Source: Crocinitomicaceae bacterium
GTDB taxonomy: Bacteria; Bacteroidota; Bacteroidia; Flavobacteriales_D; Crocinitomicaceae
Assembly: GCA_024643545.1 (NCBI GenBank)
Contig: JAHEMR010000001.1
Location: 56,593 to 120,592, forward strand
Direction of reading: 5' to 3'
DNA: 64,000 nucleotides
Position numbers and translations under genes: made by a program. This document shows positions 36,149 through 44,962 of this stretch, piece after piece. Under the pieces are notes generated by a model. That model was not told the origin of the DNA and ran no database searches. It saw only the letters and a list, made by a program, of their open reading frames with translations. How positions within the stretch are numbered: the first letter of the stretch is position 1; each line of letters starts with the position of its first letter.

Positions 36149-38782
36149 CTAATAATTATCGTCGTAAAAAACTTTATATTCGTCAAATTTCGACGTTTCT
36201 ATTAACTTTTTCAAATTTTCTTGATTAATTATGAAAATTTTATTGTTTTGGAAGTCATCTAAGTACTCAAAACCTGCTTTATAGGCATTCAAATACTCAC
36301 TAGCAATTTTCGCTGTTTGAAATTCTTGAACGAGAATAAATTCTTTTTCTGTCGTGGTCATTTTTTGAGAAACCTTGACTTTCGCTAATTTAAATCCCTT
36401 GTTTGAAAAGTCTGAAATAGCATTTCGCGCCTCTTCAATATCCTCATCCTCATCTAGTAATACAATCACATACTGTACGGCATTTGGCACGTAGGTAAAG
36501 ATTGATTTTTTTTCGAAGTCAACTGGAAGGGACTTTGAATAGCCATTTTTTATAATGGTCAACATTTCTTTCGCCCTTGTCGCTTGTTCCGAAGTAGGCT
36601 TTTCTTCTATAATGCGATTTAAGCGCGGAATTAGGTCCTTTTTATTCTCATTTAACTGACCAAAAGCAAGTGCATTTAGAAGCATGTATTCTGCTCTAAA
36701 AGCATTGGTAAGATCATTATCAACCACCACTTGTGTTTCCGACAATACTTGATTGTAACTTTCTTGGTTGTATTTTTCTAATAATTTCAGGTATTTCTGT
36801 TGGTCCTTCAATGCGCTTTCCTTCTGTTTCACGTAGAAATCGGGGTCCTTGAAAAATTGTGCAGCATCCGAGGAGGGATAATTTTTAATGATGTATTTCT
36901 TGTAAGTATCCGCTTCTTCCGTTCCCTCATTTAGTTTATACAACTGAAATGCTGCCGATAAATCCGTTGGATTTAATTTAAACATGTCGAGAATTGCTTG
37001 AAACTGAGCTGCGGCAAGCGTCGTTTCACCTAATACCTCCTTGTACAAAATTCCAGCGGTGTAACGGGCATCAATAAGTCGCAATTCAGAACGTGCAAAG
37101 CTTGAATCTGAAAGTGGAATATTTTTTCTAAGCGCTTCGATTGTTAAGGAATCCTTAGGTGTTGGATTTTGAGAAGTAAGTGTTGACGTGTCCTTGTCAC
37201 CTTGATTTAATGAAGGGTCTTTGAGGACTATTTTCTCACTTCTTCTCCAATCATCCTCATTTTCACGTTGGCCCCAAAGTTTGCGGAACTCATTGTAACC
37301 ATCTTCTCTTAATTTTGGATTGTTGAAAATGAATTTATTGGAATTATTTACGGTTCCTGTTGTGGTTTGATTTTGCTGTAGAGCTAATAATTTAGCTGCT
37401 TCTTGTTCTTTTCTTCGCTGCAGTTCGCGTTTCATATCTTTTAGGGTTTCCTTCAAGAAATCCTCGCGCTGTTCTTCTGACATTTTTGCAATTCTCTGCA
37501 CCGAATCTTCAAAGTTTGCGGTTTCAATCGCCTTTACTAAGTCAGCTAGTTTTGTCGCTTTATTTTTTACGATTTCTCCATTAGGATAATCTTCACTTAT
37601 GAATCTTGTACAGGAATCGTAGTATTTCTGAGCCGAAACATAATCCTTCGAACTAAATGAAAGGTCTCCTAATTTTTCATAGGACATTGCTTTTTGACGC
37701 TTATTTGTTGTAGAGTAAAAGGCAGATTCGGTGAGGTATGTCTTTGCTTTTACTTTTTCATTTCGGTTGATTTCAACCATTGCCATAAAATAATAAATCT
37801 GGTCTTTATATCCGGCATTTTTAGCATCCTTTAACATGCGTTTTAGGTCCTTTGCTAATTTGTCTCCTCCTCCAACAACCGCTCTATTTAAGCGCGCATT
37901 GAAAGAAATATCAAAAGGCGCGGATGCCTTCATTGCTTTAGAATAGCATTTTTCAGCTTCGGGAAGTTGATTTGCCTGTTGGTATAATTGAGCAAGGATA
38001 AAGTTCAAACGAGCCTTCTCCTTTGCATTTTTACATTTATCAATGGCTAAAACAAGTCCGTTTATTGCTTCCTCGTAATCTTTACGTTTTAAAGAAAGGT
38101 CGGCATATGCTTTGTGAATCTCAAACTGAAGGCTTGTTTTCATCACAGGAGCTGCACTTTTATCCTTCTTTTTAATGAATGGAATGTAGTCTTTAATGGT
38201 TTTTTTCTTTTGTTCTTGAGCGATTTCGTTTAATCCATCAAGAATCAATTTAGCGTCAGCAAATTTTCGTTGTTCGATGTAAATTTTGGCGATCCATACT
38301 TCAGCGGTGTATGTTGAGGGATCCTTAACAAAAAATCGTTTGACAAACTGAAAGTTACTGAGTGCTCGGTCGTAATCTCTTCTGTAAAAAAATGCTTGTC
38401 CGACCGTTAACCAATTCTCATCAATCCATGAATTGTATTCCGCTTGTTTGTAAAACATGTTCTCTGCACTCGGCATGCTGTGATTCAAAATCACTTTAGA
38501 ACATTTAGCAACAGCCGTATCAATAGCGGGTAACATTCCTTTTACTTCTATTTCATTCGGCAAAGGGTTTATGGGTAGAATCCCGTAGAAATCATCTTTT
38601 CTACTTCCGTAATAGGTTTTTAACGAAACGCGCAATAATTCTTGCGCATTGAAATGTCCATTAAAACGAGCCGTTGTTGAATGATACGTCCTGTTTACAA
38701 ACGTATTGCTCTCTGTAGAGCAAGCCCCAACTACAATTAGGACTAAAATCAGAAAGGAAGTACGCGTGTATAATTTCATCAT
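36149..38782 (-). CDS. sprE: Type IX secretion system lipoprotein SprE/PorW-like (TPR)
   Basis: An 877-residue lipoprotein: signal peptide with lipobox VVGAC (Cys21), then a long array of tetratricopeptide-like helices through residue 650, broken by a charged linker of about 430-500, and a smaller C-terminal domain (about 770-877). Its length, the N-terminal STTARFNGHFNAQE region and its position before bactofilin and atpZ match SprE/PorW. That protein is required for T9SS and gliding in Flavobacterium and joins the motor ring complex to the outer-membrane translocon in Porphyromonas. This is the only core-type T9SS component seen in the window. Gliding itself cannot be concluded. Confidence 0.85.
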   Translation of the reverse strand: MMKLYTRTSFLILVLIVVGACSTESNTFVNRTYHSTTARFNGHFNAQELLRVSLKTYYGSRKDDFYGILPINPLPNEIEVKGMLPAIDTAVAKCSKVILNHSMPSAENMFYKQAEYNSWIDENWLTVGQAFFYRRDYDRALSNFQFVKRFFVKDPSTYTAEVWIAKIYIEQRKFADAKLILDGLNEIAQEQKKKTIKDYIPFIKKKDKSAAPVMKTSLQFEIHKAYADLSLKRKDYEEAINGLVLAIDKCKNAKEKARLNFILAQLYQQANQLPEAEKCYSKAMKASAPFDISFNARLNRAVVGGGDKLAKDLKRMLKDAKNAGYKDQIYYFMAMVEINRNEKVKAKTYLTESAFYSTTNKRQKAMSYEKLGDLSFSSKDYVSAQKYYDSCTRFISEDYPNGEIVKNKATKLADLVKAIETANFEDSVQRIAKMSEEQREDFLKETLKDMKRELQRRKEQEAAKLLALQQNQTTTGTVNNSNKFIFNNPKLREDGYNEFRKLWGQRENEDDWRRSEKIVLKDPSLNQGDKDTSTLTSQNPTPKDSLTIEALRKNIPLSDSSFARSELRLIDARYTAGILYKEVLGETTLAAAQFQAILDMFKLNPTDLSAAFQLYKLNEGTEEADTYKKYIIKNYPSSDAAQFFKDPDFYVKQKESALKDQQKYLKLLEKYNQESYNQVLSETQVVVDNDLTNAFRAEYMLLNALAFGQLNENKKDLIPRLNRIIEEKPTSEQATRAKEMLTIIKNGYSKSLPVDFEKKSIFTYVPNAVQYVIVLLDEDEDIEEARNAISDFSNKGFKLAKVKVSQKMTTTEKEFILVQEFQTAKIASEYLNAYKAGFEYLDDFQNNKIFIINQENLKKLIETSKFDEYKVFYDDNY

Positions 38783-38833
38783 AAGGAACGAAGCCAGACT
38801 AATATAACTTAAAATTTTTGATTTTATTTTGTC

Positions 38834-39544
38834 CTAGGCAATATTTGTAAAGACTTGTTGAATATCGTCGTCGTCTTCAATTTTATCTAACATTTTTTCA
38901 ATGTCCGTTAATTGTTCTTCTGAAAATTCTACCGGTGTTGTTGGGATGCGTTTCAAGCTTGATTTTTGGACTTCAATTTGCATGTCTTCCAAGGCTTTAG
39001 CAATTGTACCAAAGGCTGTATAATCGCCTGAAACAATGATTAATTCGTCTTCCACTTCTATTCCTTCGCAACCAGCGTCAATTAATTCTAATTCCATCAT
39101 TTCCGGATCCATTTCTGGCGTTTTAGCGATTTCAAAAACACTTTTGCGCGCAAACATGAATTCCATAGATCCATTCGGAACCACCATTCCACCGGCTTTA
39201 TTGAAGTATGATTTAACATTCGCAACCGTTCTTGTTGGATTATCTGTGGCACATTCAACATAGACTAATACACCATGAGGACCTTTTCCTTCGTAATTGA
39301 CTTCTGTAAATGAGGCAATATCTTTTTGAGCCGCACGTTTAATCGCCGCTTCAATATTGTCCTTAGGCATGTTTTCTGACTTCGCATTTTGAATGGCTGT
39401 TCTCAACTTTGCATTCGTGGCTGGATCAACTCCTCCTTCTTTTGCTGCCATTGTAATGGCTTTTCCTAATTTGGGGAAAATTTTAGACATTTTGTCCCAA
39501 CGTTTTTCTTTTGCTGCTCGGCGGTATTCAAAGGCTCTTCCCAT
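38834..39544 (-). CDS. YebC/PmpR family DNA-binding or translation-related protein
   Basis: A 236-residue protein of the YebC/TACO1 family, known as transcriptional regulators in some bacteria and as factors easing translation of difficult sequences in others. It begins [19 protein letters not shown] and continues with the family's [14 protein letters not shown] and [14 protein letters not shown] motifs. The [14 protein letters not shown] segment corresponds to the second domain. Bacteroidota genomes usually have one such protein. It is preceded by a good promoter and ends 51 bases before sprE. Confidence 0.93.
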   Translation of the reverse strand: MGRAFEYRRAAKEKRWDKMSKIFPKLGKAITMAAKEGGVDPATNAKLRTAIQNAKSENMPKDNIEAAIKRAAQKDIASFTEVNYEGKGPHGVLVYVECATDNPTRTVANVKSYFNKAGGMVVPNGSMEFMFARKSVFEIAKTPEMDPEMMELELIDAGCEGIEVEDELIIVSGDYTAFGTIAKALEDMQIEVQKSSLKRIPTTPVEFSEEQLTDIEKMLDKIEDDDDIQQVFTNIA

Positions 39545-39561
39545 AATTTCAATAATTTAGG

Positions 39562-39592
39562 CAAAAATAGGGAATTCAGAAGGAAATTTCAA
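39562..39592 (-). promoter_or_regulatory. Promoter of the yebC gene (TTG-N20-TATTTTTG)
   Basis: On the minus strand TTG (39592-39590) and TATTTTTG (39569-39562) are separated by 20 bases, close to the Bacteroidetes consensus TTG-N19-TAnnTTTG. The -7 box ends 17 bases before the ATG, giving a leader of about 14 bases. Confidence 0.6.
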
Positions 39593-39690
39593 GTGACTGT
39601 AGATGACTTTGGTGTGTTTCCACTTAGGAATTATTTCATTGCGTACACAGTTTCAAAAGATATGTCTATTTTTAGGTCAAATCAAGAGAT

Positions 39691-40590
39691 ATGAAAACAC
39701 CTTTTCTATTTTTATTTCTCCTTTTTTCCGCTTCCTTTCACGCGCAGAATTGGTCTCCAACAGGAGCGAATTGGAAATATTCATTTTACGGATTCGTTCC
39801 CGGATATATCGATGTTTTCTATACTGGCGATACGCTTATTGCAGGTCAATCTGCGAAAATTCTTTCTAAATATTTCGCTGGATTGGATTGGAATATGAAC
39901 GTTGTGTCCAATTTAATTGGAAACGAATACACGTATGAGGACCATGGTGTTATTTTTCTTCGCTATCAAAATCAATGGGACACGCTTTATCATTTTAACG
40001 CTCAAGTGGGAGATCATTGGCGGATGGCAAAACAGCCTTTCACAAGTGTTTGTCCGGAAAATAGTCGCTTAAAAGTATTAGCTACCGGAAACAAAACCAT
40101 TAACAATGAAACAAGAAAATACCTTGTTGTCGATTTTTGTAATCCAGATTTGAGCTCATTGGGAATACAAGATACGATTGTGGAGAACATTGGATTTACC
40201 GGATCGTATTTTCTTCCATATGATCAATTTGATGGAGCAGTAGACGGAAATGAAGGAGGTCCTTTTCGTTGTTATTCACACGATAACTTTGCCACGTATG
40301 CACCGCATTTTTCAGAGGCTTGCGATTACATTGTTGGATTGGAGGAAGTGAATTCTTCCAAAGCAACTTTTTCTATTTTTCCAAATCCCGTAAGGGATGA
40401 AATTCAATTACTCAAAGAATACACAAGCACATTTACCACCTACTCCATTTATTCCTTGGATGGTAAAATCCAACAAGCAGGTTCCTTGTCAGAGGTGATT
40501 CAATTGGATTATTTACGTGACGGAAACTATATTTTGGAAATTTCCGGTACTTCGAAAAAGCAATTCGCCAAGCTAATGAAAGTAGACTAG
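39691..40590 (+). CDS. Secreted protein with T9SS type A sorting domain
   Basis: A 299-residue exported protein: signal peptide (1-18, ending SFHAQ), a single middle domain (about 20-220) of strands and aromatic residues, and a type A sorting domain (about 225-299, starting FSIFPNPV, with YSLDGK and GNYILEI). The middle domain contains a few cysteines (in TSVCPEN, VVDFCNP and SEACDY). I do not recognise the middle domain, so it could be an enzyme or a binding protein. It ends three bases before the convergent engB stop. Confidence 0.88.
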   Translation: MKTPFLFLFLLFSASFHAQNWSPTGANWKYSFYGFVPGYIDVFYTGDTLIAGQSAKILSKYFAGLDWNMNVVSNLIGNEYTYEDHGVIFLRYQNQWDTLYHFNAQVGDHWRMAKQPFTSVCPENSRLKVLATGNKTINNETRKYLVVDFCNPDLSSLGIQDTIVENIGFTGSYFLPYDQFDGAVDGNEGGPFRCYSHDNFATYAPHFSEACDYIVGLEEVNSSKATFSIFPNPVRDEIQLLKEYTSTFTTYSIYSLDGKIQQAGSLSEVIQLDYLRDGNYILEISGTSKKQFAKLMKVD

Positions 40591-40593
40591 TAG

Positions 40594-41184
40594 TTAAACT
40601 AGGATTTGTCCGATGTAATTTAAAATGGGCTCTTTTCCGAATCCGGACGTTGCAGATGTTGTAAATACCGGTGGAAGTTCTTCCCAATATTTTAACATTT
40701 CCTTTTTGTATTTGGCTAAATTCTTTTGAAGAGCCGTACTGGAAAGTTTGTCAATTTTCGTGAACACCATGGAAAATGGAAGGTTTTTTTCACCACACCA
40801 GTTCATGAATTCCAGGTCGATTTTCTGGGGTTCTAAACGCGCATCAAGTAGCACAAAAATATTTTCCAATTCCTGGCGCTTTGTCAGGTAATCAGAAATA
40901 AATTTTTCCCAATTATTTCGTTTTGATTTAGAAACCTTTGCATAACCATAACCGGGTAAATCGACGAGGTACCATTTGTCGTTAATGACGAAATGGTTTA
41001 TCAACTGTGTTTTACCTGGAGTGGAAGATGTTTTTGCTAGGTTCTTTTTTCCTGTAAGCATGTTAATCAAGGAGGATTTCCCAACATTTGATCGTCCAAT
41101 AAATGCGAATTCAGGTTTGCCATCCGTAGGGCATTTTGCGATTTCAGTGTTCGAAATGAGGAATGTTGCTTCTTTGATTATCAT
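40594..41184 (-). CDS. engB: Ribosome biogenesis GTPase EngB (YihA/YsxC)
   Basis: A 196-residue essential GTPase acting in large-subunit assembly. G1 is GRSNVGKSSL (about 31-40), G2 the TSSTPGKT loop, G3 DLPGYGYAKV, G4 TKID (about 141) and G5 TSATSGFG. The C-terminal helix is short, as usual. A TAnnTTTG box ends four bases before the ATG, so the message may lack a leader. The gene diverges from the MerR/B12 regulator gene, with 83 bases between them. Confidence 0.96.
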   Translation of the reverse strand: MIIKEATFLISNTEIAKCPTDGKPEFAFIGRSNVGKSSLINMLTGKKNLAKTSSTPGKTQLINHFVINDKWYLVDLPGYGYAKVSKSKRNNWEKFISDYLTKRQELENIFVLLDARLEPQKIDLEFMNWCGEKNLPFSMVFTKIDKLSSTALQKNLAKYKKEMLKYWEELPPVFTTSATSGFGKEPILNYIGQILV

Positions 41185-41188
41185 GTTG

Positions 41189-41196
41189 CAAAGGTA
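41189..41196 (-). promoter_or_regulatory. -7 box of engB next to the start codon (TACCTTTG)
   Basis: TACCTTTG on the minus strand matches TAnnTTTG exactly and ends four bases before the engB ATG. Transcription would then start at or next to the A of ATG, giving a leaderless message. No TTG is found at the 19-base spacing. Confidence 0.48.
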
Positions 41197-41267
41197 CTTG
41201 AATAAAAATATTTTACATTATACTGAACAAAGTTTGTGTTTTCATGTTAAGAGGTATCTAGATAGCA

Positions 41268-42140
41268 ATGGCAGATTATAAAATTAAAGACATCGAAATC
41301 CTTACGGGGATCAAAGCACATACGATTCGTATTTGGGAAAAACGTTACGGAATTTTAAATCCAGAGCGCACTGAAACACAAATTAGAACGTATAGTGACC
41401 GTGATTTGTCTTATTTATTGAATATAAGTCTTCTCAATAAGAACGGACATAAAATTTCTCGAATCGCCGAATTAGACAAAGAAGAAATCAACCGTTTGGT
41501 TTGGGATATAAAAATGAGTCGAAATATTGATTTCACAGAAGAGAAGTTAGTATTGGCATTGCTTAATACCGACGAGCAGTTATTCACTGAAACATTGCAA
41601 ATTGTTATTGATGAAAAAGGACTTGCACGTACGTTTAGTGAAGACCTCATTCCATTTCTAGACAGAATTGGTGTAATGTGGCTTGTGAATAGTATTAGTG
41701 CTGCACAGGAACACTTTATATCGAATTTAATACGTCAGAAAATCATTTCTGAAATCGATAAACAGGAAATTCCAACGGATAAATCCAATCCAATTATGCT
41801 TTACTTGCCAGAACATGATTGGCATGAAATCGGATTGCTGTTTTACCAATATTTATTGAGAAGTAAAGGATTTCATACGGTCTACCTGGGACAAAGCCTT
41901 CCTTACGATTCCTTGTTGGATTGCATCAAACGCATTCAGCCGAAAGCCATTATCAGTAGTTGGTTGACTGCCATTGATAAAGCTTTCTTAATCACTTATT
42001 TCAAGCAGTTGAAACAAGACGCTCCAGATGCACAATTATTTGCAGGGGGCGCTCAAATAAATCTTCATTCGCTTGAATTACAAGGCTATGTAACGGAAAT
42101 TAAGAATTCGGAGTCCTTACTCTCTCATTTCGTTAGCTAA
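41268..42140 (+). CDS. MerR-family regulator with cobalamin-binding domain (CarH/LitR type)
   Basis: A 290-residue transcription factor. The N-terminus (1-72) is a MerR-type winged helix-turn-helix (KIKDIEILTGIKAHTIRIWEKRYG). A helical bundle (about 90-165) and a Rossmann-like B12-binding domain (about 175-290) follow. The bundle has Trp138, nine residues, then Glu148-His149: the Wx9EH motif of CarH photoreceptors, which covers the upper face of adenosylcobalamin. The B12 domain has D184-x-H186-x-x-G189, the DxHxxG motif whose histidine ligates cobalt. By family knowledge it would be a DNA-binding tetramer broken by light when adenosylcobalamin is bound. No carotenoid gene is in the window. 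The 3' end overlaps leuS by eight bases. Confidence 0.9.
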   Translation: MADYKIKDIEILTGIKAHTIRIWEKRYGILNPERTETQIRTYSDRDLSYLLNISLLNKNGHKISRIAELDKEEINRLVWDIKMSRNIDFTEEKLVLALLNTDEQLFTETLQIVIDEKGLARTFSEDLIPFLDRIGVMWLVNSISAAQEHFISNLIRQKIISEIDKQEIPTDKSNPIMLYLPEHDWHEIGLLFYQYLLRSKGFHTVYLGQSLPYDSLLDCIKRIQPKAIISSWLTAIDKAFLITYFKQLKQDAPDAQLFAGGAQINLHSLELQGYVTEIKNSESLLSHFVS

Positions 42141-44910
42141 CAAAATTCACAATTCTTCCTGGTACGATTACGGTATTCTTTGGGGTTTTTCCTTCCAAAT
42201 ACTTTTGTGTTTCTGGTAACCCAAGAATGTGGTCTTCAATTTCTTTTGACGATAATTCCACACTTAAGCTCACTTTAAAGCGCATTTTCCCATTAAATGA
42301 AACAGGGTATTCAAAATTTGATTCCTTCAAGTATTGTTCATTAAATACAGGATACGTTTGATCGAAAACACTTGAATTATCTGAATGTAATTTTGACCAA
42401 ATTTCCTCTGTAATGTGCGGAGCATAAGGTGCCATTAAAATGGTTAATTGAGTCAACACTTCTCGGTTATTGCATTTCTGGTCGGTTAATTCATTCACAC
42501 AAATCATGAAGGAAGATACGCCGGTATTAAACGAGAAGCGATCCAAGTCATCTCTCAATCGTTTGATGGTTTTGTGCAGTGACTTCATTGCTTCTTTCGA
42601 AGCTTCACCTTCACTTACCACAAATTGCTCATTTTGATGAAAGAGTCTCCAATATTTTTTTAGGAAACCATGAACACCCGTAATTCCTTTTGTATCCCAA
42701 GGTTTACTCTGCTCCAAAGGACCAAGAAACATCTCGTACATACGCAAGGTATCGGCGCCGTATTTTTCACACAAATCGTCTGGCGTAACAACGTTGTACC
42801 ATCGCTTGGACATTTTGTCAACTTCTCGTTTAACAATGATTTTCCCATGATCATTCGTCACAAACTGCATGTCCTCGAACTGTGGTTGCCATTTGCGTAG
42901 TTCATCCAAATTGATGCTTTCGTCATCATGAATTAAATCAATTAAGATACGTACTTCGCGGAAGTTTGTCAGGTCATTCGCAATGTGGTCATATGAGTGC
43001 ATCTTTCCTTCCGTATCCATGTAAGCAATCGCGGATTTACCCAAGATCATTCCTTGATTGATCAATTTTTCAAAAGGCTCATCAAATGGAATGTATCCTT
43101 GATCGTAAAGGAATTTAGTCCAGAATCTGGAATATAGTAAGTGTCCGGTTGCGTGTTCAGACCCACCAATGTATAAGTCTACATTTTGCCAATAAGCTAC
43201 TTTTTCTTTGCTCACGAATTCCTGTTCGTTCTTCGGGTCCATGTAGCGTAAGAAATACCATGAACTTCCCGCCCATCCTGGCATTGTATTGTACTCCATT
43301 CGATCACCTTGGAAGTGATTCCACGCTTCTTTTGACGCGCGCGCTAAAGGTGGCTCTCCATCTTCCGTAGGTAAATATTTATCGACTTCTGGGAGTTCAA
43401 TTGGCAACAACTCATCGGAAATCAGCGATGGAATTTCATTTGTATACGAAACAGGAAATGGTTCTCCCCAATAACGTTGTCTAGAAAAAACAGCATCTCG
43501 CAAGCGGAAATTTGTTTTTCCTTTTCCTATGCCTTTTGCTTCGATTGCCTCAATGGCTTTTTTCATGGCCGTTTTGGCGTCGAGTCCATTTAGGAAATCA
43601 GATTCCGCTATATGCGCATCTTTCTCCGTATATGCTTGCTCAGTAATATCGACATCCGCGAAAATATTTTTAATAGGCAAGTCAAAATATTTCGCAAAGT
43701 CGTAGTCGCGTTGATCACCACATGGAACAGCCATCACAGCTCCTGTTCCATACGATGCTAATACGTAGTCACCAATCCAAATCGGAATGCGTTCACCTGT
43801 AAATGGATGAATGGCATAAGCTCCCAATGCTTGACCTGTGATGTTTTTCACATCGGCTTGGCGATCGCGTTCGGACTTTAATCCTGCTTCTCGTTGGTAA
43901 TTCTCAACGGCATCTTTGCAATCCGCACTCACCAATTGATTCACCAAAGGATGTTCCGGAGCTAAAACCATGAAGGAAACACCAAAAATAGTATCCGGTC
44001 GTGTCGTAAAAACTTCGATGGATTCTGTTGAATTTTCAATGGCAAAGGTCACACTTGCTCCTTGAGATTTACCTATCCAATTACGTTGTTGTTCTTTGAT
44101 GGAATCAGACCAATCGATTCGGTCCAAACCTTCTAATAATCTTTCCGCATAGGCTTTAATACGCATGGACCATTGTCGCATGCGTTTTTGCTCAACTGGA
44201 TGTCCACCACGTTCAGAGACGCCATTCACAATTTCATCATTTGCTAAAACTGTTCCTAACGCAGGACACCAATTTACCCAGCTTTCAGCAAGGTATGCAA
44301 GGCGGTATGCTTGAATGATTTCTTCTTTTTGTTGGGCAGTAAATTCAGCCCATTCAGCAGAAGAGAAGTGTCCTTCAAAATCGGTTACGGCCTGAATGTT
44401 CCCATTTCCTTCTGATTCAAACGCTTGAATCAAGGTAGAAATTCGTTCAGCCTTATTTGTTTTTAAATCGTAATAACAATCGAATAATTGTTTGAAGATC
44501 CACTGTGTCCATTTATAGTATTCTGGAGCAGATGTTCGTACTTCACGGGACCAGTCAAAACTAAATCCAATTTGATCTAATTGTTGGCGGTAGCGTGCAA
44601 TATTTTCTTCGGTTGTAATCGCTGGATGTTGTCCAGTTTGAATTGCATATTGTTCTGCCGGAAGCCCGAAAGAATCGTATCCCATTGGGTGCAGGACATT
44701 AAATCCTTGCAATCTTTTGTAGCGCGCATAGATATCTGAAGCGATGTATCCAAGTGGGTGTCCCACGTGAAGTCCAGCACCAGATGGATAGGGGAACATG
44801 TCTAAGACATAATATTTAGGTTTGCTGGCGTCTTCTTGTACGTGATACGTACCACGATCTTGCCAATTCTTACGCCATTTACTCTCTAGATTTCTAAAAT
44901 CGTATTCCAT
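42133..44910 (-). CDS. leuS: Leucyl-tRNA synthetase
   Basis: Charges tRNA-Leu. The 925-residue protein is a class I synthetase: the HIGH motif is HVGH (in GAGLHVGHPLG, about residue 44), the editing domain contains TTRPDTIFG, and the KMSKS loop is KMSKR (in EVDKMSKRWYN, about residue 700). The final anticodon-binding and C-terminal domains are complete. An in-frame ATG at 44970 would add 20 residues and run into the upstream gene. The ATG at 44910 (MEYDFRNLESKW) fits the family. It is the last gene of the minus-strand run starting at tatA, but has its own -7 box. Confidence 0.96.
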   Translation of the reverse strand: MEYDFRNLESKWRKNWQDRGTYHVQEDASKPKYYVLDMFPYPSGAGLHVGHPLGYIASDIYARYKRLQGFNVLHPMGYDSFGLPAEQYAIQTGQHPAITTEENIARYRQQLDQIGFSFDWSREVRTSAPEYYKWTQWIFKQLFDCYYDLKTNKAERISTLIQAFESEGNGNIQAVTDFEGHFSSAEWAEFTAQQKEEIIQAYRLAYLAESWVNWCPALGTVLANDEIVNGVSERGGHPVEQKRMRQWSMRIKAYAERLLEGLDRIDWSDSIKEQQRNWIGKSQGASVTFAIENSTESIEVFTTRPDTIFGVSFMVLAPEHPLVNQLVSADCKDAVENYQREAGLKSERDRQADVKNITGQALGAYAIHPFTGERIPIWIGDYVLASYGTGAVMAVPCGDQRDYDFAKYFDLPIKNIFADVDITEQAYTEKDAHIAESDFLNGLDAKTAMKKAIEAIEAKGIGKGKTNFRLRDAVFSRQRYWGEPFPVSYTNEIPSLISDELLPIELPEVDKYLPTEDGEPPLARASKEAWNHFQGDRMEYNTMPGWAGSSWYFLRYMDPKNEQEFVSKEKVAYWQNVDLYIGGSEHATGHLLYSRFWTKFLYDQGYIPFDEPFEKLINQGMILGKSAIAYMDTEGKMHSYDHIANDLTNFREVRILIDLIHDDESINLDELRKWQPQFEDMQFVTNDHGKIIVKREVDKMSKRWYNVVTPDDLCEKYGADTLRMYEMFLGPLEQSKPWDTKGITGVHGFLKKYWRLFHQNEQFVVSEGEASKEAMKSLHKTIKRLRDDLDRFSFNTGVSSFMICVNELTDQKCNNREVLTQLTILMAPYAPHITEEIWSKLHSDNSSVFDQTYPVFNEQYLKESNFEYPVSFNGKMRFKVSLSVELSSKEIEDHILGLPETQKYLEGKTPKNTVIVPGRIVNFVS

Positions 44911-44928
44911 ATCCTTGTTTTCGAAGGA

Positions 44929-44936
44929 CAAAGATA
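44929..44936 (-). promoter_or_regulatory. Candidate -7 box of leuS (TATCTTTG)
   Basis: TATCTTTG on the minus strand is a perfect TAnnTTTG match, 18 bases before the leuS ATG and in the 52-base gap after the UbiA-like gene. No TTG at 19 bases. Confidence 0.38.
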
Positions 44937-44962
44937 AAAAGGATTCAAGAGTATACCTTATT

